DNA of 64,000 bases from positions 3,459,501 through 3,523,500 of the forward strand of contig NZ_CP038255.1 of the NCBI RefSeq assembly GCF_004564135.1, read 5' to 3'. The stretch is from Terasakiella sp. SH-1. Lineage in GTDB: Bacteria; Pseudomonadota; Alphaproteobacteria; Rhodospirillales; Terasakiellaceae. Both the position numbers and the translations under genes were made by a program. Of this stretch, positions 47,468-55,901 are shown piece by piece. The first letter of the stretch is position 1. Each line of letters opens with the position of its first letter. Below the pieces are notes generated by a model that saw only the letters and a list, made by a program, of their open reading frames with translations, was not told the DNA's origin and did no database searches.

Positions 47468-48649
47468 ATGTCTAATCTACCTGCTTCCATACTTAATGCC
47501 TTAAGAACGGTTCTTCCAAACCCTGATACTTTTTATCCGTTACACGAACCAGAATTTTCGCTTGAAACGTGGAACTTGCTAAAAGAGTGCCTTGATAGTG
47601 GTTGGGTAAGTTCAGTTGGTAAATATGTGGATCAATTTGAAGAACAATTTTGTGATATAACTGGAGCGCAATATGCTATTGCTACAACGAATGGCACTGC
47701 AGCTCTTCATCTTGCTCTTCATCTTGCAAAAGTTCAGAGGGATGATGAAGTTATCACGCCAACGTTAACCTTTGTTGCAACTACAAATGCTATCTCTTAT
47801 TGTGGTGCAGTTCCCCATTTTGTTGATAGTGACCCTATAACTCTCGGAGTTTGCCCAGACAAATTATCTGACTATTTAAATCAAATTGCAGTAATGCGTA
47901 ATGGGATTTGCTATAATAAAAAAACAAATAGAAATATTACAGCACTAATGGTTGTCCATATCTTTGGAAGACCAGCACAAATTAAAAAGTTAAGAGTTTT
48001 GGCTGATAAATGGAACTTAGAACTTATTGAAGATGCTGCAGAAGCTTTAGGTTCAGAAGAGAGTAGTGTTTTTATTGGTTCTAATAGCAAGTTTGCTGCA
48101 TTTAGCTTTAATGGAAACAAGATCATTACGACTGGAGGTGGTGGTGTATTAGCAACAAGTGATTTTAGTGTTTGGAAAAGAGCTAAGCATTTATCTACGA
48201 CAGCAAAACAACAACATGCATGGGAATATTCACATGATGAGATTGGGTTTAATTATAGAATGCCAAATATTAATGCGGCAATGGGGTGTGCCCAACTTAA
48301 CTGTCTCAAAGATTTCTTAAATAGAAAACGTGAATTAAGCAATCATTATCTCAGCGCGTTTCAAAAAGTCAAAGGTATTCAATTTATACAGGAAGCGCCA
48401 AATACTAAAATTAATTATTGGCTTAATATATTACAGTTAAACAAACCTAACTTGGAGCTTCGTAATGAAATATTAGAAGTTACAAATAAAAGTAACATTA
48501 TGACACGACCAATTTGGAATTTAATGCATAATTTGCCAATGTATTCATCCTCACCCCGGATGCATGATTTAAGTACTGCTTCTAACCTTTTTGCTTCTAT
48601 TATTAACATTCCCTCTAGTCCAAGCCTCATATCCTCAAGACTAAATTAA
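47468..48649 (+). CDS. legC: PLP-dependent aminotransferase, LegC type
   Basis: The 393-residue DegT/DnrJ/EryC1-type aminotransferase has SSVGKYVDQFEEQFCDITGA, ATTNGTAALHLALHLA, LIEDAAEALGS, and the PLP-binding Lys218 in FSFNGNKIITTGGGG. It opens with the ILNALRTVLP motif and ends in NIPSSP, like LegC proteins. It transfers an amino group to C4 of the keto sugar from LegB. Normally LegH (an N-acetyltransferase) would follow; none is here. A 90-base gap with weak dyad symmetry separates it from the next gene. Confidence 0.87.
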   Translation: MSNLPASILNALRTVLPNPDTFYPLHEPEFSLETWNLLKECLDSGWVSSVGKYVDQFEEQFCDITGAQYAIATTNGTAALHLALHLAKVQRDDEVITPTLTFVATTNAISYCGAVPHFVDSDPITLGVCPDKLSDYLNQIAVMRNGICYNKKTNRNITALMVVHIFGRPAQIKKLRVLADKWNLELIEDAAEALGSEESSVFIGSNSKFAAFSFNGNKIITTGGGGVLATSDFSVWKRAKHLSTTAKQQHAWEYSHDEIGFNYRMPNINAAMGCAQLNCLKDFLNRKRELSNHYLSAFQKVKGIQFIQEAPNTKINYWLNILQLNKPNLELRNEILEVTNKSNIMTRPIWNLMHNLPMYSSSPRMHDLSTASNLFASIINIPSSPSLISSRLN

Positions 48650-48740
48650 GTCCTTGCCATTATTTGACAAATATCAAGGTTAGTTCATATTTCCATAATA
48701 AAATGAAGCTTAATAACTAATTTTATTCAAAGGTATATAA

Positions 48741-49565
48741 ATGATAAATTGTTTTAATGAAGCGTTAGTTGAAGCCTATAATTCGCGTAAGAAAGAGTAT
48801 TTTGCAAAAATAGGCTCCCCCCTTTCCTCAGAAAACCCTAAAGTTAATAATGTCGTTAGCACCTTAAAACGAGATGGTCTTTGCGTTATTGAAAATTATT
48901 TCGATCATAACGAGGCATTGTCATTAGGGGAAATGTTAGATACATGGCTTGACGATTTAAAAAATGAAAAAAAAATATGGGAAGAAACAATTCATCATTT
49001 TGATGATATTGGTCTGACCCGACTTTTGAATGCGCACAAAATTGAAGGTAACATAAAAAGTTTCTTTGAAGATCCTTTTATTTATGAAGTGGCGAAAACA
49101 TATGCTTGTGAAACAATTGAATCTCGACAAAAAATGTTAGAACGCCGTAAACCAATCAATAAGCATGGACCTGCAGACGATTATCATGTGGATGAAGGTT
49201 ATTACCACAAGTTTAAAGCTTTTTTATATTTGACAGATGTGTCTGAAAGCACTGCTCCTTTTGATTATTATATAGGTTCTCATGAAGATGCTTCATGGCG
49301 TATCCCCAAAGAAATTCAAATGCATGCTTGGGAAACCTATGGCAATGAAGCAACCTTTGGTTGGCGCGGGAACTGCTTTGATAGTCGTGAAATGGATGAA
49401 ATTATCAAACAAAATAATTACGAACATAAAATATGCACCGCTAAGGCAGGTACTCTTATTTTTGTCGATACCAGAGGCATTCATAAGGCAACAACACCAC
49501 AAACAGGTGGACGTTTAATGTTAGGAAATTATTTCGAAGTTTCGAGAAAAAAGTTATTTTCTTAG
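48741..49565 (+). CDS. Phytanoyl-CoA dioxygenase-like Fe(II)/2-oxoglutarate enzyme (first)
   Basis: The 274-residue PhyH-family protein has an iron-binding facial triad: His149 and Asp151 in YHVDEGYYHKFKAFLYLTDV, and His248 in DTRGIHKATTPQTGG, with Arg258 positioned to bind 2-oxoglutarate. Such enzymes hydroxylate small molecules, carrier-bound amino acids or sugars. In this cluster the likely substrate is an amino acid, acyl group or sugar of the same glycan. A tetraloop terminator directly follows, so expression may drop after this gene. Confidence 0.77.
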   Translation: MINCFNEALVEAYNSRKKEYFAKIGSPLSSENPKVNNVVSTLKRDGLCVIENYFDHNEALSLGEMLDTWLDDLKNEKKIWEETIHHFDDIGLTRLLNAHKIEGNIKSFFEDPFIYEVAKTYACETIESRQKMLERRKPINKHGPADDYHVDEGYYHKFKAFLYLTDVSESTAPFDYYIGSHEDASWRIPKEIQMHAWETYGNEATFGWRGNCFDSREMDEIIKQNNYEHKICTAKAGTLIFVDTRGIHKATTPQTGGRLMLGNYFEVSRKKLFS

Positions 49566-49587
49566 CATCTTAATTATAAAAACTATT

Positions 49588-49612
49588 ATGGAGCTTCGGC
49601 TCCATTTTATTT
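49588..49612 (+). terminator. UUCG-loop hairpin, probable terminator or attenuator
   Basis: ATGGAGC-TTCG-GCTCCAT is a perfect seven-base stem with the very stable UUCG loop, followed by TTTATTTT. It sits in the 60-base gap inside an otherwise collinear gene series, so it may reduce rather than end transcription. Confidence 0.72.
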
Positions 49613-49625
49613 TGGAATATTTATA

Positions 49626-50384
49626 ATGTTTTCTAGTAATTTTAGTTACGCGTTTTATGAAACCATATTACAATACTGTCAAACTAAGGGAGAAATTATC
49701 CCTTTGCATAAATTCGATCTGGGTAGCGTAGATCGTAAGACATTTGTTTGGCGACATGATATTGATATTGACTTGAGGGCTGCCGTTAAAATGGCAGAGG
49801 TGGAAGCTAAACTCGGTATTAAATCTACTTATATGGTTATTCCTGACTCACCGATTTATGATATTAGTTCCCAAGAAAACAAGTCATATATAAATGAACT
49901 TCAAGCGTTAGGGCATGAAGTCGCATTACACTTTGATATTGTTACTGCTGGCGTTACAGATCTCAAAAATAATGAACAATTAGAACAATGCATTCAACGT
50001 GATATGGATAAAATTTCATCAATCACAAATAATCGTGTTTTATCAATTTCTTTCCATCGTCCAATTCAATCTTTCTTACATGGGCCTAGTCATATATGTG
50101 GTTGTGTTAATGCATATGCTGCAGAACTTATGGATTTTTATATTTCTGATTCAAAAGGAAATTGGCGTTCAGGTAACCCATTAGAAAGATTGAAGAAATT
50201 TGATGGTTTACTTGGACAAACATTAACCCATCCGATTTGGTGGTCAGATAAACATTGTTCTCCAGATCTTTCTTTAGAACATTTTTTTCAATACCGTACA
50301 TGTGATATGTCTTCTTCACAGGTATCAAATTTTGATAGCCTTCTTAGAGAGACAATTCCTGCTGTCAAACGTCAAGGCTTATAA
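49626..50384 (+). CDS. Polysaccharide-deacetylase-like protein
   Basis: The 252-residue protein has FVWRHDIDIDLRAAVKMAEV, where His-Asp-x-Asp begins a (beta/alpha) barrel, then ALGHEVALHFDIV and SISFHRPIQSFLHG, resembling the NodB/WbmS-type deacetylase fold with a divergent metal site. It lacks a signal peptide, so it would act on a cytoplasmic substrate, perhaps a nucleotide sugar or acyl intermediate. It is the fourth gene of the legB-legC series. The deacetylase activity itself is inferred. Confidence 0.6.
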   Translation: MFSSNFSYAFYETILQYCQTKGEIIPLHKFDLGSVDRKTFVWRHDIDIDLRAAVKMAEVEAKLGIKSTYMVIPDSPIYDISSQENKSYINELQALGHEVALHFDIVTAGVTDLKNNEQLEQCIQRDMDKISSITNNRVLSISFHRPIQSFLHGPSHICGCVNAYAAELMDFYISDSKGNWRSGNPLERLKKFDGLLGQTLTHPIWWSDKHCSPDLSLEHFFQYRTCDMSSSQVSNFDSLLRETIPAVKRQGL

Positions 50385-50397
50385 TAAAGGAAAAACC

Positions 50398-51174
50398 ATG
50401 AAAATTGGGAAACTTGATACCCATTCCGAGTCTTTAAAAAATCGAGTTGATTTACAGAAAAAGCTAAGTTCTTTTGACTTGAACGAATGGATTTTTCAAT
50501 ATCTCTCTCCTTATGCAGGAGCAACATGCCTTGATTTAGGCTGTGGTAGAGGAAACCAAACTCTGGAGATTGCAAAAACCATAGGTGAAAATGGTCATAT
50601 CACTTCTATTGATTTGTCAAAAGAATCCTTGCAAGCTCTTGAAAAAAGCGCACGTGAACAAGAGACTTTAACTCGTATACACACAATCAATAGTGAATTA
50701 GATAATATTGATAAATACTTAGAAAACAAAAAATTTGACCGCGTAGTTGGGAGCTATTCTTTATATTATGTTCGAAACGCAGAGCATATGTTTAAGACTA
50801 TTCATCAACATCTTAATGATGGTGGGCGTTTTTTCTACTGTGGTCCTTCTCATGAAAATAATATTGAGCTTCGTAATATCATTGCAAGCGTCACGCAAGA
50901 TAAAAACGTTCTTGAACCAACCGTCGCTTCTAAATTTATGGAAATGGAGAGTCAAATAATTGTCAAAAGTTTATTTAAGAATGTGGAACTCTTTACTTTC
51001 AAAAATGAAGTAACCTTTCCATGTATAGAAAGCATTAATACTTATTGGAAAAGTCATAATTTATATAACAAAGAATTTGATGATAAATTCCAAAGGTTGG
51101 TAGCTGAATATTTTGATAGAAATGGACAATTCATCAATGTTAAACGTGGTATTGGTGTTCTCGCAATAAAGTAA
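50398..51174 (+). CDS. Class I SAM-dependent methyltransferase
   Basis: The 258-residue enzyme has ATCLDLGCGRGNQTLEIAKT as SAM motif I, TSIDLSKESLQALE as motif II and GSYSLYYVRNAEHMF as motif IV. It begins 13 bases after the deacetylase-like gene behind an AAAGGA site; a longer frame from 50302 would overlap that gene and is rejected. The acceptor is unknown. In context it may methylate an amino or hydroxyl group of the acyl unit or sugar made by this cluster. Confidence 0.75.
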   Translation: MKIGKLDTHSESLKNRVDLQKKLSSFDLNEWIFQYLSPYAGATCLDLGCGRGNQTLEIAKTIGENGHITSIDLSKESLQALEKSAREQETLTRIHTINSELDNIDKYLENKKFDRVVGSYSLYYVRNAEHMFKTIHQHLNDGGRFFYCGPSHENNIELRNIIASVTQDKNVLEPTVASKFMEMESQIIVKSLFKNVELFTFKNEVTFPCIESINTYWKSHNLYNKEFDDKFQRLVAEYFDRNGQFINVKRGIGVLAIK

Positions 51175-51238
51175 TCTTAATCTGACGATTTCTAATTTAC
51201 AGTCCCAAAAGAGCAAGTTCGTTCAAGGTAATATAGTT

Positions 51239-52039
51239 ATGCTTAAACTCACAAATAAAGAAATTGTACAACATGTCCAAAACCTCGAGATTTTAGGCTA
51301 TACGGTTTTAGAAAATTATTTGCCTGATAATGTGGTCCTGAAAATGCGAAAAAAACTGGAACAGCAGAGAGCACTTAATAAAGACAGACATTATCCAGGC
51401 TACTCAGAATTACGAAGTAAGGACGAGCAAGTTTTTAACCTTCAAAATAAAGATGTTGATTTCCTACGTTTATTATCAGATTCAAATATAGAAAATATCT
51501 TAATGAAACGTATCAATGATGAATATTATCCGGCGCTAGAAGATAATCATCCAAACTATATTCTTGGTGAGTTTATCGCACGTAAAAGTGGAGACCCCCT
51601 GCGGCTTCATATTGATTCATGGATGCCTTCAACAGGTAATCATTGCTGGATGATGCAAGTGGTTTTTGCATTGCATGATCGTAACGAGGAAGATGGCTGT
51701 ACAACATTAGTTCCTGGTAGCCATCGCATTGGTGATTACACTGATCGTGAATTCCCGAATGTTGTTAAAGTGCCAATTAAAGCTGGTGATGTGGTGATGT
51801 GGGATAGTCGTTTGTGGCATGGGGCTTTGGCAAATATAAGTGATCAGGATAAATGGGTCTTAATTGCAACTATTCAACGTTGGTGGGTCAAGCAACGTTT
51901 TGATATTCCAAATGCTATTCCCAAAAATATTCTTAAAAAACTCACTGATAGAGAAAAAATCTTGTTGGGCTTTGCCTCAAGGCCGCCACTAACAGAATTT
52001 GACGGCACTAATGCACGTGGTGGCTATGAGGCCTTGTGA
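51239..52039 (+). CDS. Phytanoyl-CoA dioxygenase-like Fe(II)/2-oxoglutarate enzyme (second)
   Basis: The 266-residue PhyH protein has the triad His124-Asp126 in RLHIDSWMP and His194 in VVMWDSRLWHGALANI, plus the supporting CTTLVPGSHRIGDY block. It is only distantly like the enzyme at 48741-49565, so two different hydroxylations or a desaturation are possible. It directly precedes the radical SAM aminomutase-like gene by 59 bases. A hydroxylated amino-acid product is an attractive inference. Confidence 0.8.
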   Translation: MLKLTNKEIVQHVQNLEILGYTVLENYLPDNVVLKMRKKLEQQRALNKDRHYPGYSELRSKDEQVFNLQNKDVDFLRLLSDSNIENILMKRINDEYYPALEDNHPNYILGEFIARKSGDPLRLHIDSWMPSTGNHCWMMQVVFALHDRNEEDGCTTLVPGSHRIGDYTDREFPNVVKVPIKAGDVVMWDSRLWHGALANISDQDKWVLIATIQRWWVKQRFDIPNAIPKNILKKLTDREKILLGFASRPPLTEFDGTNARGGYEAL

Positions 52040-52098
52040 TTCCCTAAAAAATCCACTACATCTCATGTAATAATTGAAAGAATTCTAAAGGAATAATT

Positions 52099-53244
52099 AT
52101 GGCTGGAGCTAAAGGTGGGGAGTTTAAAGAACTTCTGTCTCCATTTTTGAAAGAAAAGTTAGAACGAGCCAAATGGGATTTCGGTGAAGACAGCAAGGAA
52201 GTCTTTGCTATTACACATCAGTATTTGAGAAGTCCTTTAGAAAATTTAATTCAATCACATGAACGTCGCCGCCATTATGAAGCGGAAATGGAAATTGAGT
52301 TTGAAGGGCAAAGCCTTATTGGTGTTGAGCGTCTATATCGTCGAACTATTCTCATCGAACCAACAACCGTTTGCGCTGCTCATTGCCGTTGGTGTCTTCG
52401 TGGTCAGTACCCTGTTAAGACAATGACGCAGGATGATATTGTTCATGCTGCAAGATATATCGGTAGTCCCCAAAACAAACAAGATATTGATGAAGTGTTG
52501 ATTACTGGTGGTGATCCGTTAATGTCACAAAAATTGTTAAGTTTTACCCTCCAGGCTTTAACAGATCATGCTCCTAATGTGATTAATGTACGTATTGGTT
52601 CCCGTGTTCCGTTTCAGGACCCTAAGAGGATCAACGATGGCCTGATTGCTATTTTTAAGGAATTTAGCCAGTTTAACTTTGAAATCGGCATTAATGTTAA
52701 TCATCCAATTGAATTTTGGCCAGAGTCTGTTTCTGCGATCAAGAAACTTCAATCTATCGGCGTTACATTTTACAATCAACACCCGCTCTTAAAAGGGGTT
52801 AATGATGACATTGAGACTTTAATAGAACTGTATTCCCTTTTACGTAAACATCGTATTGAGGCGCATTATTTCTTTCATGCTATTCCAATGCGTGGCATGC
52901 AACACCATCGGACATCTTTGCGCAAAGGTTTAGCACTAGCTAATCAGCTTTCATCTTGCGGACAATTTTCGGGGCGAGCTAAACCAAGATATGCTGTTTT
53001 GAGTGATATTGGGAAAATTGTTATTTATCAAGATACAATCGTCGATGAGCACACTGAGGACAATAAACTCTTATTACGCTCTGGCTTTAAATTAGAAGAC
53101 CGCCAACGTTGGAATCCTAGTTGGCAAAAACCCGATTCTGTTGTTCTCGCAAATGATGGAACAATGATGACTTGGTATCAAGATGGTACAGATAAAACAC
53201 TGACTGAATTATCGATAGAGCTTGCACAAAATATAAATTTGTAG
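52099..53244 (+). CDS. KamA-family radical SAM aminomutase-like enzyme
   Basis: The 381-residue protein has the 4Fe-4S Cys triad Cys92-x3-Cys96-x2-Cys99 in TVCAAHCRWCLRGQYPVK, with Arg101 at the carboxylate-binding position of lysine 2,3-aminomutase. It has LITGGDPLMS and a probable PLP-binding Lys (about 295) in SGRAKPRYAVLSDIGKI. KamA enzymes move an alpha-amino group to the beta carbon. The two Asp residues that hold the lysine side-chain amine appear absent (FHAIPMRGMQHHR at the first site), so the substrate is probably not lysine. It heads a compact aminomutase, acyltransferase, adenylation enzyme and carrier protein set. Confidence 0.82.
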   Translation: MAGAKGGEFKELLSPFLKEKLERAKWDFGEDSKEVFAITHQYLRSPLENLIQSHERRRHYEAEMEIEFEGQSLIGVERLYRRTILIEPTTVCAAHCRWCLRGQYPVKTMTQDDIVHAARYIGSPQNKQDIDEVLITGGDPLMSQKLLSFTLQALTDHAPNVINVRIGSRVPFQDPKRINDGLIAIFKEFSQFNFEIGINVNHPIEFWPESVSAIKKLQSIGVTFYNQHPLLKGVNDDIETLIELYSLLRKHRIEAHYFFHAIPMRGMQHHRTSLRKGLALANQLSSCGQFSGRAKPRYAVLSDIGKIVIYQDTIVDEHTEDNKLLLRSGFKLEDRQRWNPSWQKPDSVVLANDGTMMTWYQDGTDKTLTELSIELAQNINL

Positions 53245-53256
53245 AGAGTATAAAGC

Positions 53257-54069
53257 ATGGCGAAAAAAAAATGGTCTCTTTCTGATTTAAAAAATGTTTT
53301 AGAATATTTCGGCATTCAATCTGGCGATACCTTGTTGGTTCATTCTTCTCTCTTACACATCGGAAAACCAGACGGCGTTAATATGACAGAATATCCTAAA
53401 CAGACCATTCAATTGTTTAGAGATTATCTTGGTCCTACAGGTACATTTTGCGTACCCTCTGCTTTCTTTAAGTATGGCTCTAAGTCTGAGCCTTTTAATC
53501 TCCAAGACTCTCCCGTTGAACGTTTACTAGGTGTGTTACCAAATGTTTTTTTAAATGAAAAAGGATGCCACCGCTCCTCTAACCCTTTCTTTAGTGTGGC
53601 AGCAGTCGGGAAGTATGCATCAGAAATTTGTGATAATCATATAGGCTCTCCATTTGGTCAAGGCTCCCCATGGGCAACGATGTATGACCTAAATGCGAAA
53701 ATGTTATTTTTAGGATGCGGGCTTGAAGCAATGACTTTCACTCGTTTTGTCGAAACTCATTTTGGTGTTCCTTACCTCTACAATAAATTATTTAACACGC
53801 CTGTAATTAATTCTGGTGAAAGACTAGATGTTACAATTACAGCTCCTCTTCGCTATCGGCACTTAGACAGTACTTATGATATGTCGACTTTCCATAGGTC
53901 TGTCGAGCAATCAGGTTTTTTGAAAAAAGTAGAAATTGGAAAAGGCTTTGCATATTATTGGGATATGCAAACAGCCTATGATATTTGCTCAGATGCTTTG
54001 AGAAAAGACATTCACTGTTTTCTTAAGGCAGTACCAAATTATGATCAGCAACAACTCCCACTAACGTAG
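53257..54069 (+). CDS. AAC(3)-fold N-acyltransferase
   Basis: The 270-residue protein belongs to the Antibiotic_NAT/AAC(3) family: SGDTLLVHSSLLHIG near residue 25, GTFCVPSAFFKYG, HRSSNPFFSVAAVG (family RSxHP), SPFGQGSPW and FVETHFGVPYLY. Relatives in surface-glycan loci acylate amino sugars with acetyl-CoA or carrier-bound acyl groups rather than inactivate antibiotics. Placed between an aminomutase and an adenylation/carrier pair, it is the best candidate for moving the activated acyl group onto a sugar amine. No drug-resistance role should be assumed. Confidence 0.78.
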   Translation: MAKKKWSLSDLKNVLEYFGIQSGDTLLVHSSLLHIGKPDGVNMTEYPKQTIQLFRDYLGPTGTFCVPSAFFKYGSKSEPFNLQDSPVERLLGVLPNVFLNEKGCHRSSNPFFSVAAVGKYASEICDNHIGSPFGQGSPWATMYDLNAKMLFLGCGLEAMTFTRFVETHFGVPYLYNKLFNTPVINSGERLDVTITAPLRYRHLDSTYDMSTFHRSVEQSGFLKKVEIGKGFAYYWDMQTAYDICSDALRKDIHCFLKAVPNYDQQQLPLT

Positions 54070-54078
54070 ATTTCGAAC

Positions 54079-55641
54079 ATGCTTTTACAACAAGACTTCT
54101 TTGAAAAAACGGTTGAGCAATTTCCAGACAATATTGCGGTGGATGATCATGGTGATCAAATCACCTATTTGGGCTTAGACGGAAATTCTAACCAATTAGC
54201 ACACCTTTTAAAGAAATTAGGTTGTGCTGCTAATGATAGAGTCTGCATATTTACTGAGAAATCGATAAAAGCTTACACAGCAATTTTAGCGACTTTAAAG
54301 GCAGGTGGATGTTGGGTGCCGTTAAATAAGGCATTCCCAACTGAGCGAATTAAATTTCTATTTCAAACATTGAAACCCTGCGCCGTTATTTGTGATAGTG
54401 CTTCTGTTAAAATTACAGAAGCACTAAAAAGAGAGCTAAAGGCTGAATGGGATATTGTCTATATAGATGAACAAGACATTGATGATCCAGATGATAGTAC
54501 TCTATCTATAAAAGATTATATTAACTTACCCGCTGAGCGACCATCACGTGCTGAAATTAATAATAATGACTTAGCCTATATTATTTTCACCTCAGGTTCT
54601 ACAGGTGAGCCCAAAGGGGTTATGGTTCGACATAGTAATACGGTTCTATTTCTGTCTGAATGTCAAAAATTCTTTCAAGTTCAACCTAAAAGTCGTTTTG
54701 CCCATTTTTCGGACTTAACGTTTGATCCGTCAGTTTTTGATATGTTTTATTGCTGGGCAAGTGCAGGTACATTGGTACCAATGAATAAAAGAGAGTATAA
54801 GATTAATCCTTCTTTGTTTCTCCTTTCTCAGAACATCAACGTTTTATTTACTGTACCTTCTGTTATTTTACAGCTCCAAAATCAGGGAAAGTTGTCCGAC
54901 CAAGCATTAAAAACACTCAAACATCTTCTTTTAACAGGTGAGGCAGTTCCTGCTCCGTTATTGTGTGCATGGTATGACGAACACCCTGACAGCCAAGTTT
55001 ATAATATGTATGGAACGACTGAAACGGCTATCATATCTCATTGGTATAAAGTTCCCTCATATATTAAAGCAGGTGATGAAGTTGCTGTTGGTTATCCAAT
55101 GCCAACCATTCGAGTTATGCTAATGGATGATGGTAAAATTGTTGAGAATGGTCAAATAGGGGAGAGTGTTATCTGCGGAGGCCAATTATCCCCTGGTTAT
55201 TGGGCAAATGACCAGCAAACCGATACCGTTTTTTCTAGTTATCCAGATCATCCCGACCTTCCTATTAGGGTCTATAAAACAGGTGATTTATTGCGTAAAG
55301 ATGAGAATGATTTATACTATTATGTAGGGCGACGGGATAATCAGGTTAAAGTTCGCGGTAACCGTGTAGAGCTTGGTGAAGTTGAGCGACATATTATTAA
55401 TTTTGAAGGTGTTCAAAATGCATGTGTTGTGCCTATTGGGGAAAGCCATGAAAAACGCTTATATGCATATGTGCATTGTGATGAGATGGTAACAAAGAAA
55501 CAATTAAAACGTCATTTGATACAGTCTATACCTGCATTTATGATTCCTTCCCATTTTCACCTTCAAAATAAATCATTACCACTCAATGCGAATGGTAAGA
55601 TTGATCGCAAAGAATTAATCGCACAAGTGACAGAAACATGA
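54079..55641 (+). CDS. Stand-alone amino-acid adenylation enzyme (NRPS A-domain type)
   Basis: The 520-residue protein is a full adenylation domain with the core motifs in order: LAYIIFTSGSTGEPKGV (about 166-181), FDPSVFDMF with Asp216 at the amine-binding position, NMYGTTETA, YKTGDLL, GRRDNQVKVRGNRVELGEVE and the C-terminal LPLNANGKIDRKEL with its catalytic Lys. It would activate an amino acid as AMP ester and load the carrier encoded next. The retained Asp favours an amino-acid substrate. It is not fused to condensation or thioesterase domains, like DltA-type ligases. Confidence 0.85.
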   Translation: MLLQQDFFEKTVEQFPDNIAVDDHGDQITYLGLDGNSNQLAHLLKKLGCAANDRVCIFTEKSIKAYTAILATLKAGGCWVPLNKAFPTERIKFLFQTLKPCAVICDSASVKITEALKRELKAEWDIVYIDEQDIDDPDDSTLSIKDYINLPAERPSRAEINNNDLAYIIFTSGSTGEPKGVMVRHSNTVLFLSECQKFFQVQPKSRFAHFSDLTFDPSVFDMFYCWASAGTLVPMNKREYKINPSLFLLSQNINVLFTVPSVILQLQNQGKLSDQALKTLKHLLLTGEAVPAPLLCAWYDEHPDSQVYNMYGTTETAIISHWYKVPSYIKAGDEVAVGYPMPTIRVMLMDDGKIVENGQIGESVICGGQLSPGYWANDQQTDTVFSSYPDHPDLPIRVYKTGDLLRKDENDLYYYVGRRDNQVKVRGNRVELGEVERHIINFEGVQNACVVPIGESHEKRLYAYVHCDEMVTKKQLKRHLIQSIPAFMIPSHFHLQNKSLPLNANGKIDRKELIAQVTET

Positions 55642-55663
55642 ACGCGTTTTAGGAATTATTACA

Positions 55664-55900
55664 ATGAATGAGATCGGAAAAATTATTCGAGAATGTCTTA
55701 TCGAAGCATTGGAATTGAATGAACATTCATTACCAACTGAGATTTCAGTTGAAACGGTTGAAACATGGGACTCGTTAGCACACTTGAATCTAATAGATTT
55801 ACTTGAAGAACGTTTCGATATTTCAATCGAAAATGTAATTGCCCCGACATTATTAAATGAAAAAGAGATTATTCAAGCTATCAAAAAAACTCTAGGATAA
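55664..55900 (+). CDS. Acyl/peptidyl carrier protein
   Basis: The 78-residue acidic four-helix protein has the phosphopantetheine attachment Ser37 in ETWDSLAHLNLIDLLEE. It carries the acyl group loaded by the adenylation enzyme 22 bases upstream. It begins behind a TTAGGAATT ribosome site and is followed by one base before the next start. Such dedicated carriers are seen in D-alanylation and in O-antigen acylation systems. Confidence 0.87.
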   Translation: MNEIGKIIRECLIEALELNEHSLPTEISVETVETWDSLAHLNLIDLLEERFDISIENVIAPTLLNEKEIIQAIKKTLG

Positions 55901-55901
55901 A

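Noticed and set aside
52099-53244. Lysine 2,3-aminomutase (beta-lysine for EF-P or osmoprotection)
   Set aside because: The Asp expected to bind the lysine side chain is not visible, and neither an EF-P modification partner nor an ablB-like acetyltransferase is adjacent.
53257-54069. Aminoglycoside resistance gene (AAC(3))
   Set aside because: The fold matches, but the gene is embedded in a glycan acylation cluster, and the RSxHP motif is altered to RSSNP. A biosynthetic acyltransferase is a better reading.
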